64,000 nt of DNA. Source: an uncultured Tenacibaculum sp. GTDB taxonomy: Bacteria > Bacteroidota > Bacteroidia > Flavobacteriales > Flavobacteriaceae. This document shows, piece by piece, positions 28,295 to 36,917 of this stretch (the stretch's first letter is position 1; every line of letters begins with the position of its first letter). Made by a program: the position numbers and the translations under genes. A model generated the notes under the pieces. That model had not been told where the DNA came from. It saw nothing but the letters and a program-made list of their open reading frames with translations, and searched no databases. Location: assembly GCA_947498055.1 (NCBI GenBank), contig CANMJA010000007.1:93966-157965 (forward strand). The letters are read 5' to 3'.

Positions 28295-29674
28295 TTAAAT
28301 GTCTTCGTTTATTTGGTAAGAGATTGCTTTTTTGTTTGTTATTAAGAAATTAAATAGTCCAGCAATAATTAAGCTTAATCCAGCAACAATCATTGCATTT
28401 ATTGTTTTTTCACCTAAAAGACTAGAGATAAAATTAATACCACCTACGGCAGCTATAATTTGTGGAATTACAATAAACATGTTAAAAATTCCCATAACTA
28501 CTCCCATTTTTTTAGGATCTACCGAACTTGATAACATAGCATATGGCATAGATAAAACACTACCCCAAGAAAATCCTATTAAAGTAAAGGATAATATTAA
28601 ATAACTAGGAGATGGAATAAAATACATAGAAATAAAACCTATACCTCCAGCTATTAAAGAAAACATGTGTACGTATTTTCTATTAATTCTTCTTTTTGCT
28701 GTATACAGAACTAATAAAAGAGCAAATACCATAGAAGATAAACCATATATTCCCATATATTTTCCTACTTCATTAGAAGAAGCTTGAAAAGCTGTATTTG
28801 CTACATTGTATGCTTCTGCTTGTACCTTATCGGCCATATTATAAGCTGTTTCAATTGGAACAGGCGTTTTAAAAACATGCTCAGTAAGTGCAGGGTTTGC
28901 CATCGTCCACATAGTAAAAAAGGCAAACCAACTAAAAAACTGAATAACCCCTAATTTTTTCATGGTTAATGGCATACCAGAAATATTTTCGATGATATCG
29001 GTTAAAAAGCGATTCTTTTCTTTTTTTTCTGCTTTAAAAGCTTCCATATCTTCTGGCGGATATTCTTTTGTTGTAAATACAGTATATAGTATACTTACTA
29101 AAAAAATAACAGCTCCAATAGCAAAAGCTACTTTCACTGATGCTGGTAATACTCCAGAAGGTGCCGAATCACTGGCTCCAAATTTAGAAACCATCCAAGG
29201 TAAACTACTGGCTATCCATGTTCCAACCCCAATAATTAAAGTTTGTACCACAAAACCATAAGAACGTTGCGAATCTGGTAGTTTATCGGCTACCAAAGCT
29301 CTAAAAGGTTCCATAGAAATGTTTATAGAGGCATCTAAAATCCATAGAAAACCTGCTGCAATCCATAAAGTGGGCGAATGCGGTATAAAAATTAGAGTAA
29401 TAGAACTTAAAATAGCTCCGATAAGAAAGTAAGGTCTCCTTCTTCCCCATCTTGGGCTCCAAGTACGATCGCTCATATAACCAATTATTGGTTGTACTAG
29501 TAAACCAGTTAAAGGTGCAGCAATCCAAAGAATAGGAATATTATCTATTTCAGCTCCTAATGTTTGAAAAATTCTTGACATGAAACCACCCGTTAAGGCC
29601 ATTCCAAATTGAATTCCTAAAAAACCAAAACTCATGTTCCAGATTTCTAAGAAACTTAATTTACGCTTATTCAT
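28295..29674 (-). CDS. MFS maltose/sugar permease (SLC45/GPH-like)
   Basis: 459 residues with about twelve membrane helices. The block RTWSPRWGRRRPYFLIG (between helices 2 and 3) is typical of sucrose/maltose type MFS carriers. It is the first gene of the catabolic arm and imports maltose or glucose-oligomers from the periplasm for phosphorolysis. A promoter with -33 TTTG and -7 TATATTTA lies upstream in the gap after lacI. Confidence 0.92.
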   Translation of the reverse strand: MNKRKLSFLEIWNMSFGFLGIQFGMALTGGFMSRIFQTLGAEIDNIPILWIAAPLTGLLVQPIIGYMSDRTWSPRWGRRRPYFLIGAILSSITLIFIPHSPTLWIAAGFLWILDASINISMEPFRALVADKLPDSQRSYGFVVQTLIIGVGTWIASSLPWMVSKFGASDSAPSGVLPASVKVAFAIGAVIFLVSILYTVFTTKEYPPEDMEAFKAEKKEKNRFLTDIIENISGMPLTMKKLGVIQFFSWFAFFTMWTMANPALTEHVFKTPVPIETAYNMADKVQAEAYNVANTAFQASSNEVGKYMGIYGLSSMVFALLLVLYTAKRRINRKYVHMFSLIAGGIGFISMYFIPSPSYLILSFTLIGFSWGSVLSMPYAMLSSSVDPKKMGVVMGIFNMFIVIPQIIAAVGGINFISSLLGEKTINAMIVAGLSLIIAGLFNFLITNKKAISYQINEDI

Positions 29675-29699
29675 TATCGTAATAATTAGTTAATAGTAC

Positions 29700-29752
29700 G
29701 ATAAGCGCTGAGACTTATCTTTCATTGTGCAGTAAAGATTATTGATAAGTCT
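29700..29752 (-). promoter_or_regulatory. Leader of the MFS operon with two exclusive hairpins
   Basis: The transcript would contain AGACTTATC, later GATAAGTCT (9 bp, 24-base loop), whose GATAAG can instead pair with a third arm CTTATC (6 bp, 8-base loop). The two structures cannot form together. No U tract follows, so an attenuator is unproven; the same bases may be a DNA binding site. Confidence 0.4.
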
Positions 29753-29762
29753 TATGATGCTG

Positions 29763-29795
29763 TAAATATATACTTTTTTTATTTACAGTTGCAAA
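29763..29795 (-). promoter_or_regulatory. Promoter of the MFS-pgmB-GH65 operon, overlapped by an inverted repeat
   Basis: On the minus strand: -33 TTTG (29795-29792), 21-base spacer, -7 TATATTTA (29770-29763). The last base departs from TAnnTTTG. A 9-bp inverted repeat ctgtaaata / tatttacag (29760-29768 and 29780-29788) covers the -7 box, which suggests an operator. Confidence 0.55.
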
Positions 29796-29800
29796 AAAAA

Positions 29801-30817
29801 TTATGCTTTGCTAGATTCTCTTATTTTTAAGTTACTCGATATTACTTTAGTTTGTGGAGCTTTTTCTGTTTTATCATTCTCTATTCTATCTATTAATAAA
29901 TCTGCTGCTTGTTCTCCCATAGTAAAGCCATGTTGTACTACGGTTGTTATAGAAGGAGAAGAATATTTAGATATTAACCCGTCTGTAAAACCTACTACAG
30001 ATAACTCTTGAGGTATTTTTAAACCTTTCTCTTTTGCTATTCTAATTGCTGTAGCTGCATAAATTTCATTTACTGCAAATATTGCGTCTATTTTTTCATT
30101 AAATAACACCTTTATCTGCTCGTATATATCTTTATCTTCATCTACATTTACAATTAAGTTTTTGTTTATTTTTTTCCCAGATTCTTTAATTGCTCTTTCA
30201 TATCCTTGCAATCTATCTAAACCAACTGTTACATGTTCTGGGGTCGTAATAATTCCTATGCTTTTGCATCCAATGTTTACTAAATGTTTGGTTGCTTTAT
30301 ACCCTGCTCCAACATCGTCTACAATAACTCTATCACATTCAATAGAACTATGCACCCTATCAAACAAAACCAATGGCACTTCATTTTCTATTAAATTATA
30401 AAAGTGATTTAGTTCTTTATTTCTAAGTGTTTCTTTTGCTATAGAAACAATAAGACCATCTACACTTCCATTAGTTAATACATTTATGGTTTCTATTTCC
30501 TTTTCTTGCTGTTCGTTAGAAAAGCAAACCATAATGTTATAACCTCGTTCATTCGCTACTTTTTCTATACCTGAAATTACAGTAGAGAAAAAATGATGAA
30601 CAATTTTAGGTAAAATAATACCTATAACTTTCGTTTTTTGATTTCTTAATTGTAGCGCTAAATTATTAGGTCTGTAATTATAATAATTTGCATATGCTTT
30701 AATTCTTTCTTTTGTTTCTATACTAATTTCATGACTATCTCTTAGAGCTTTGGAAACTGTAGAGGTAGATACCCCTAACTCTTTAGCAATTATCTTAATG
30801 GTAATTTTTGGCTTCAT
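29801..30817 (-). CDS. LacI-family transcriptional regulator of the glucan locus
   Basis: 338 residues. The N-terminal helix-turn-helix and hinge (AKELGVSTSTVSKALRDS, then YNYRPNNLALQLR) are typical, followed by the periplasmic-binding-protein-like effector domain with VIGIILPKI and VSVVGFTDG-type motifs. It stands between the two arms and ends 126 bases before the MFS gene. The perfect palindrome with a central CG at 30890-30905 is its likely operator. The effector is probably a maltodextrin or sugar phosphate. Confidence 0.93.
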   Translation of the reverse strand: MKPKITIKIIAKELGVSTSTVSKALRDSHEISIETKERIKAYANYYNYRPNNLALQLRNQKTKVIGIILPKIVHHFFSTVISGIEKVANERGYNIMVCFSNEQQEKEIETINVLTNGSVDGLIVSIAKETLRNKELNHFYNLIENEVPLVLFDRVHSSIECDRVIVDDVGAGYKATKHLVNIGCKSIGIITTPEHVTVGLDRLQGYERAIKESGKKINKNLIVNVDEDKDIYEQIKVLFNEKIDAIFAVNEIYAATAIRIAKEKGLKIPQELSVVGFTDGLISKYSSPSITTVVQHGFTMGEQAADLLIDRIENDKTEKAPQTKVISSNLKIRESSKA

Positions 30818-30889
30818 ATTTTACAAAACTGGTAAAAAAAAACATACGATATTATCAATATGTTAAGTTATAGTTAGAAAGTTATCAAC

Positions 30890-30905
30890 ACGAAAACGTT
30901 TTCGT
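30890..30905. promoter_or_regulatory. LacI-type operator palindrome
   Basis: ACGAAAACGTTTTCGT is a perfect 16-bp palindrome centred on CG, the form bound by LacI/CcpA-family regulators. It lies 73 bases in front of lacI and 111 bases in front of susC, well placed to control either divergent gene. Confidence 0.85.
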
Positions 30906-31016
30906 CGCGTTTACAGTTGCTAGAGCATACTTTTAATATATATCTTCACACCGCAGACTAAAGATTATTGATACTAAAAACTAAATCAAATTTACTTATT
31001 ATCTAAGAATTTACAC

Positions 31017-34000
31017 ATGAAAAAAACGAAACAATTATTTAGTTTATTTCTATTGCTTTTTTCTTTTATTATACATGCACAACAAACAATTAAAGGTACA
31101 GTAACAGAAAAATCTACAGGGGAACCGTTACTAGGAGTATCTATTGTTGTAAAAGGGGAAACAAGAGGAACAGAAACTGATTTTAATGGAAATTACGAGA
31201 TTAAAAATATCAAAGCAACTGATATACTTGTCTTTTCATTTATTGGTTTTAAAACACAAGAAGTTAAAGCAACTACTACAACTATTAATATTCAACTTGA
31301 AGAAAGCGCACAAGTTTTAGATGAAATAGTAGTTGTTGGTTATGGTATTCAAAAAAAGAGCAGAATTTTAGGAAATGCTGTAATTGTTAATTCTAATGAT
31401 ATTAAAGAAGTACCCGTGCCATCTATAGATGCAGCACTACAAGGAAAGGCTTCTGGAGTACAGGTAATACAGGGGTCTGGTTTAGCAGGTTCTGCTAACG
31501 TAGTAAGAATACGTGGTATTTCTTCTATCTCTGCTGGTGGAGATCCTTTATATGTTATTGATGGAATTCCTATTACTCAAGATTACTTTTTAGCAGGTGA
31601 TTCTAATGGACAAAACAATAATCCTTTAGCTTCATTAAATCAAAACGATATAGAAAGTATTGAAATTTTAAAAGATGCGGCAGCAGCTGGTATTTATGGT
31701 TCTAGAGGAGCTAATGGGGTTATTTTAATTAAAACGAAAAGAGGGAAAAATGGATTAAATTTTTCTTTTAATAGTAGTACTTCTTTTTCTAATCCAACAT
31801 TTAAACCAAACATCTTAAATAGTAATCAGCTTTTAGAAATTTATCAGGAAGCTTGGGAAAATGATGGTAATGTAGGCTTAGCAACGTTACCAAGAAATAT
31901 CTCTTGGACGGATGCTTTAAATACAGATACCAATTGGGTTGATTTAGTAACTAAAACTGGAATATCTACTAGAAATGCTTTTTCAATGAAATATGGGAAT
32001 GATAAAGTAAAGTTATATACTAATATTTCTTATGATGATACAGAATCTTTTATTAGAAATGATGAATATGAAAGAATAAGTGGTCGATTTAATGTGGATT
32101 ATACTTTTTCTGATGATTTAAAAATAGGATTAAACACTTCTATATCTAAAGGAAATTACAAACAAGTAGATATTAATAGTACTTGGAGAAATGCACAAAG
32201 TTTTACACTACCTTTTTATGCTCCTTACCAAGCTAATGGTGATTTAGATAATACTTTTCCTAATCCTTTAGTGGAATTAGAATATAGAGATCGTAGAAAC
32301 GAAGAAATTAGAACTATTAATTCTGTTTCAATTGATTATAAACCTATTAAAAATTTATACCTTAGAGGTACTGCTTCTATGGATTATATGGATTTTAGAA
32401 GATTTTACTGGCAATCTAGAGAAATAGGGCGAATTGATGGAGTTCCTTTAAGTGAAAGAAACACTTTTGCTTCTGCAATTCCTACCTTTATAAATAATTA
32501 CAATACTAATTTAACTGCTTCATACTTATGGGAAACTAATGAAAAAAATTCTTTTAACTTTCTAATAGGTACTGAATTTCAAAGAAGCCAAAGTTTATTT
32601 TATAGGTTTATAGATTCTAGTAATAATAACTTAAATTCTGTAAATAGCGATCTTCCATTATATGATAGTAATGCACAAGATTATGAAAGAGAAGCTACAG
32701 GTAAATCTGCTTTTTCTTTTGCTTCTTATTTTGGACGTGTACAATATACTTTTGACAATAAATTAGATTTAATGATTTTAACTAGAGTTGATGGTTCTTC
32801 TCGTTTTGGAACAAACAATCGTTATGGTTTTTTCCCTACAGCATCAGCTGCCTATGATTTTTCAAATGACTCTTTTATAGAAAAAAGTAATTTTATTAGT
32901 CGTTTAAAACTTAAAACTTCATTTGGTATCACCGGAAATTCAGCCATAGGAAATGATTCTCGTTTTGGTGCGTATAGTATTCCTAATTCAGGAACGGTGT
33001 ATTTAGGACAACCTTATCGTTCTATTATTCGACTTGAAAACCCGAATTTAAAATGGGAAACAGCTAAAACTTTTGATGTAGGATTAGAAATGAACTTTCT
33101 AAATAATAGAATTGAAACAGAGCTTTCAGGATATATTAAGAGATCTGAAGATGTACTATTAGATCTTTTTCAAGTACCATCTGCTGGTTACGGAGAAAGA
33201 TTATGGGTTAATGCTGCAGAGGTAGAAAATAAAGGAATAGAATTTAATATTAATTCAAAAAATATTCAAACAGAAAATTTTACATGGTCTACCAACTTTA
33301 ATATCTCCCATAACACTAATAAATTAATTTCATTAGGTGGTGTAAGTCCTGATTTATTAGAAGGAGGATTTAATGATACAAGAGTAATTGAAGGGCAACC
33401 AATTGGAACAAACTATCTTGTACGTTTTGCTAGAGTAGATACTAATGATGGTTTACCTATTTTCTTAGATAAAGAAGGAAATGAAACGAAAACGTTTGAT
33501 TTACAAAATAGAGTTTCAGCTGGGTCTGTAATTCCAGATGCTACTGGAGGTTTTGGCACAAAGTTTAAATATAAAAATTGGGGATTAGCAGCCGATTTTG
33601 TATTCACCATTGGTGGTAATATATATGATGGCTATGCCAAGAGAGCATTAGGTACTTTTTCTGATGGAAATAATTCTTCTAACGTGAGAACTGATATTTA
33701 TGATAGATGGAGAGCTCCTGGAGATATAACAAACCAACCTAGAGTATTTTATTCTAGTAATCAAATACAAGGTCTTTCTAGTGTTTGGCAATATAATCAT
33801 ACAGGTTTTTTATATGATGCTTCATATTTAAGAATGAGAAATATTTCTTTAAATTATTCACTGCCAAACAAACATTTAGACGGTACATTTATAAAATCAT
33901 TAAAATTTACATTTAGCGGAACTAATTTGTTTACTTGGACAAAATATCCTGGAGGAGACCCAGAAATTGCAAGAGATTTTCAATTCCAGAGAGATCGAAA

Positions 34001-34076
34001 CCTATCTCCTAATGTATCTTTCTTAAGTGTACCACAAGCAAAAACGTTTACATTTAATATCAATGCAACTTTTTAA
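31017..34076 (+). CDS. susC: SusC-like TonB-dependent outer-membrane transporter
   Basis: 1019 residues. Signal peptide (to about residue 22, ending IIHAQ), a carboxypeptidase-regulatory-like beta domain (GTVTEKSTGEPLLGVSIVVKG), DEIVVVGYG, the plug domain with GIYGSRGANGVILIKTKRGK, and a 22-strand barrel ending in an aromatic (NINATF). It imports oligosaccharides bound by SusD, with energy from TonB. It opens the plus-strand arm; susD follows 2 bases after its stop codon. Confidence 0.97.
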   Translation: MKKTKQLFSLFLLLFSFIIHAQQTIKGTVTEKSTGEPLLGVSIVVKGETRGTETDFNGNYEIKNIKATDILVFSFIGFKTQEVKATTTTINIQLEESAQVLDEIVVVGYGIQKKSRILGNAVIVNSNDIKEVPVPSIDAALQGKASGVQVIQGSGLAGSANVVRIRGISSISAGGDPLYVIDGIPITQDYFLAGDSNGQNNNPLASLNQNDIESIEILKDAAAAGIYGSRGANGVILIKTKRGKNGLNFSFNSSTSFSNPTFKPNILNSNQLLEIYQEAWENDGNVGLATLPRNISWTDALNTDTNWVDLVTKTGISTRNAFSMKYGNDKVKLYTNISYDDTESFIRNDEYERISGRFNVDYTFSDDLKIGLNTSISKGNYKQVDINSTWRNAQSFTLPFYAPYQANGDLDNTFPNPLVELEYRDRRNEEIRTINSVSIDYKPIKNLYLRGTASMDYMDFRRFYWQSREIGRIDGVPLSERNTFASAIPTFINNYNTNLTASYLWETNEKNSFNFLIGTEFQRSQSLFYRFIDSSNNNLNSVNSDLPLYDSNAQDYEREATGKSAFSFASYFGRVQYTFDNKLDLMILTRVDGSSRFGTNNRYGFFPTASAAYDFSNDSFIEKSNFISRLKLKTSFGITGNSAIGNDSRFGAYSIPNSGTVYLGQPYRSIIRLENPNLKWETAKTFDVGLEMNFLNNRIETELSGYIKRSEDVLLDLFQVPSAGYGERLWVNAAEVENKGIEFNINSKNIQTENFTWSTNFNISHNTNKLISLGGVSPDLLEGGFNDTRVIEGQPIGTNYLVRFARVDTNDGLPIFLDKEGNETKTFDLQNRVSAGSVIPDATGGFGTKFKYKNWGLAADFVFTIGGNIYDGYAKRALGTFSDGNNSSNVRTDIYDRWRAPGDITNQPRVFYSSNQIQGLSSVWQYNHTGFLYDASYLRMRNISLNYSLPNKHLDGTFIKSLKFTFSGTNLFTWTKYPGGDPEIARDFQFQRDRNLSPNVSFLSVPQAKTFTFNINATF

Positions 34077-34078
34077 TT

Positions 34079-35539
34079 ATGAAACTATTTAACATGAACA
34101 AAATATTTATAGGAGCTCTGTTATTGATTACAACTTTTTTTACATCTTGTGATCTAGAAGAACTTCCAGAAAATGTAAATATAAATGACCCTCAATCCTT
34201 AACTGAAATTGATGAATTACTTAATAATGCCTACAATAATTTAGGTTGGCCTTTAGGTGGTAATGCACAGTTATTTTCAGAAATAAATGGCGATAATATT
34301 AACGGCTCGGCTGGAATTAATTCAGACGAAACTGAAATATTTAATAGAAGTACCTCTTTCTTTAACAATACTATTAGAGACAATATGTATAGAGGCTTTT
34401 ATCGTATTGTTTTAGATGCTAATGTTGTTTTAAACTTCTTACAACCCGAATATTTACAAAGTATTGGAGAAGATCCAAATACTTCTAGGGTAGCAGAAAT
34501 GAGAGGAGAAGCGTTGTTTTTAAGAGGTTATATGCATTTTGAAATTTCAAGATTTATGTCTCACTCTCCTGGTTTCACTTCAGATAACTCTCATTTAGGA
34601 GTACCCTACAGAAAAGATTATGCAAATGCTTTAGGTGAACTAAGAGGTACTGTAGCAGAAAATTATACTGATATAATTAATGATTTAAAAGAAGCTGAAT
34701 CTTTATTAGAGGCTGTAAACTCTAAAAATCAATATTTTGCAAATAAATCTGCAGCTCAATCTGTTTTGGCTAAAGTTTTTTTTCAAGGAGGTTTTGGACC
34801 TGACCTAGAAACTGGAAAAACTAATTATCAAAATGCTTATGAATATGCAAATTTAGCTTTACAAAATACAACTGCTACTTTTGATACAAATTTATATCAA
34901 GGAACTAATGATTTTAGATTTGCTGGAACATTAGATACTTCAAATAATACAACGAATACTGAAAATCCAAATACTGAAACAATATTTGGTATTGTTTCTG
35001 AATCTACTGTTAATAGTAAAGGTGATGGTTTTAGAAGATATCGTAGTGATTTCACTATTGGTAATGCTACTACTCGTTTAACACAAGAGGTATTTAATTC
35101 AATTCCTTCTACTGACAAAAGAAAAAGTTTAATTGATGTTATTGATGGAGAATACTTTTTAAACAAATTCAATCGAAGTATTTTTCATGTTCCATTAATT
35201 CATTATTCAGAAATTTTATTAATTAGAGCCGAATCTGCAGCTGAATCTGGTAATATTTCGCAAGCAGAAATGGATTTAAATCAAATTTTAACAAGAGCTG
35301 GACTATCTAATATTTCAGGAGTTTCTACAGAACAATTAATCGATTTAGCAAGAAATCAACGTAGAATTGAATTGCTAGGAGAAGGAAATAGGGTAAACGA
35401 TTTAAAACGAATCGGTATAAAAGAAACTTCATTAACTATAAGGAATGCTCCTTGGAATTGTAATGGAATTCTTTTTCAATTTCCTGCTACAGAAGTTTTT
35501 ACTGGATTCGTTCAAAATCCTACAGGAGGATGTAATTAA
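34079..35539 (+). CDS. susD: SusD-like nutrient-binding lipoprotein (RagB/SusD)
   Basis: 486 residues. The lipobox is TSC (Cys24). The alpha-helical TPR-like fold is typical (VAEMRGEALFLRGYMHFEISRF) and the C-terminal RagB/SusD segment holds HYSEILLIRAESAAESG and RNQRRIELLGEGNRVNDL. It is the lid of the SusC barrel and binds glycan at the cell surface. An in-frame ATG at 34094 could also serve as start; the signal peptide is complete from either. Confidence 0.96.
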   Translation: MKLFNMNKIFIGALLLITTFFTSCDLEELPENVNINDPQSLTEIDELLNNAYNNLGWPLGGNAQLFSEINGDNINGSAGINSDETEIFNRSTSFFNNTIRDNMYRGFYRIVLDANVVLNFLQPEYLQSIGEDPNTSRVAEMRGEALFLRGYMHFEISRFMSHSPGFTSDNSHLGVPYRKDYANALGELRGTVAENYTDIINDLKEAESLLEAVNSKNQYFANKSAAQSVLAKVFFQGGFGPDLETGKTNYQNAYEYANLALQNTTATFDTNLYQGTNDFRFAGTLDTSNNTTNTENPNTETIFGIVSESTVNSKGDGFRRYRSDFTIGNATTRLTQEVFNSIPSTDKRKSLIDVIDGEYFLNKFNRSIFHVPLIHYSEILLIRAESAAESGNISQAEMDLNQILTRAGLSNISGVSTEQLIDLARNQRRIELLGEGNRVNDLKRIGIKETSLTIRNAPWNCNGILFQFPATEVFTGFVQNPTGGCN

Positions 35540-35557
35540 TACTTAAAAATTTAAATA

Positions 35558-36103
35558 ATGAAAATTATAAAATATAGTTTATTTGCTCTTTTAATAACAC
35601 TGTTTATTAAATGTAGCCCAGATGACAATGGTACTTTTGGTGAAAAAACAGATAGAAATGCACAACTAATTGGTACTTGGAAAATAGAAAAAGTGTATCA
35701 AATAGATTTAGATGCAGAAAAGAAAAGTTTTCCTGGTTTCGCTACCAAAGTAGATATTACAAATGCTATTTCTAATATGCCTTTTTCTGACTTTGAAATA
35801 GAGATAACAGCAGGAACTATTACTACAAAATTAGGAATGTCTCCCATGGGTTCTGTAATAAATGAAGGAGAAGGAACATGGGACTGGATTACAAACGATG
35901 AAGTTAATAATGTGAATCAAGAATTAGGTATTAATGCTTCTAAGGGTATTAATACTATAATAAATAACATGAACGTAGCTCTTTTAATAACTACATACGA
36001 TGGTATTACCAATACACCCTCTACTCTATCTTTACAATATAACCGAACAGATGATATAGGTAATAATGTAATTAGATATGAATATATTTTAGCAAAACAA
36101 TAA
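35558..36103 (+). CDS. Small lipoprotein of the glucan locus
   Basis: 181 residues. Lipobox KC at Cys19, then an acidic stretch (SPDDNGTFGEKTD), NAQLIGTWKIEKVYQID and beta strands to YEYILAKQ. The LIGTWK opening and the all-beta look fit lipocalin-like (DUF5004-type) proteins found beside SusD genes, though I cannot fix the family. The Asp/Glu residues behind the lipid Cys suggest surface exposure. It is cotranscribed with susCD. Confidence 0.75.
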   Translation: MKIIKYSLFALLITLFIKCSPDDNGTFGEKTDRNAQLIGTWKIEKVYQIDLDAEKKSFPGFATKVDITNAISNMPFSDFEIEITAGTITTKLGMSPMGSVINEGEGTWDWITNDEVNNVNQELGINASKGINTIINNMNVALLITTYDGITNTPSTLSLQYNRTDDIGNNVIRYEYILAKQ

Positions 36104-36113
36104 CTAAAAGAAC

Positions 36114-36905
36114 ATGAAAAAATTAATCACATATATATGCATATTTTATGCTACAGTAATTTTTGCACAAGACCCTTTAGTTACTGGTACTCCCTCTAAC
36201 TATACAGTCATAGATGAAAATGTAACGCTTACCTTTGATGTAACAAACGCAACAGACAATGGAGGCAATCCTTTAGTGGGTAAAGATTTATATATTTGGG
36301 CTTTCTCTGATGCTGGTGATTCAAAAGCAAATGGAGATTGGACAAATATTAAAGCTGCTGCTAGACTAAATAAAGTCTCTGATACTGAATATACTTTAAA
36401 GTTTCCTATTACAGATGGAACAGAAACATATAATACATTTGCAGAACTGTTTGGTGTTGAAGCTGCTCCTGGATCTATAACTTCTATTGGATATTTATTA
36501 AGAGATCAAGCTCCTACATTTCAAACAGGAGACTTAACAATACCTTTCTCTCCTTTTAAATTTGATGCAGCTGAAGTACGTACTTTTCCTTCTTCTGCTA
36601 CTACTAAAGATGTATTGTTGTTACGTTTTAATAAGAGTTTTACTTCTTTAAGTAACCCTGCATTAACAGGAGCTGAAAATATTAGTATTCACATAGAGCC
36701 TGTTGGTAATGCTGCTAGCTCTGTCGATTTAAAAACTACCAAAAATGGTCGTTATTTTGAAACTGGAATTATTCCTAGTATACAATTTGAAGCTATAAGC
36801 AATGCTGGAAATCTAAAAGAACTTAAGTATTACTTTTTTGATACCGACAATCCTTCTATAAAATCTACAGAAGGTTCTATTATTTTAAAAAAAGCAGGAA
36901 TTTAA
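36114..36905 (+). CDS. Secreted beta-sandwich protein related to the amylase N-terminal module
   Basis: 263 residues with a cleavable signal (MKKLITYICIFYATVIFAQ). Residues about 20-150 run DPLVTGTPSNYTVIDENVTL, DLYIWAF and NGDWTNIK and match, feature by feature, the N-terminal module of the amylase two genes on (LYLWAWS, NGDWTNSE, YSITFTPT, IGFLVKN). A second beta domain follows. I infer a glycan-binding or adaptor role for the surface complex; no catalytic site is seen. It starts 10 bases after the upstream gene. Confidence 0.75.
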   Translation: MKKLITYICIFYATVIFAQDPLVTGTPSNYTVIDENVTLTFDVTNATDNGGNPLVGKDLYIWAFSDAGDSKANGDWTNIKAAARLNKVSDTEYTLKFPITDGTETYNTFAELFGVEAAPGSITSIGYLLRDQAPTFQTGDLTIPFSPFKFDAAEVRTFPSSATTKDVLLLRFNKSFTSLSNPALTGAENISIHIEPVGNAASSVDLKTTKNGRYFETGIIPSIQFEAISNAGNLKELKYYFFDTDNPSIKSTEGSIILKKAGI

Positions 36906-36917
36906 AACTAAAATGAC

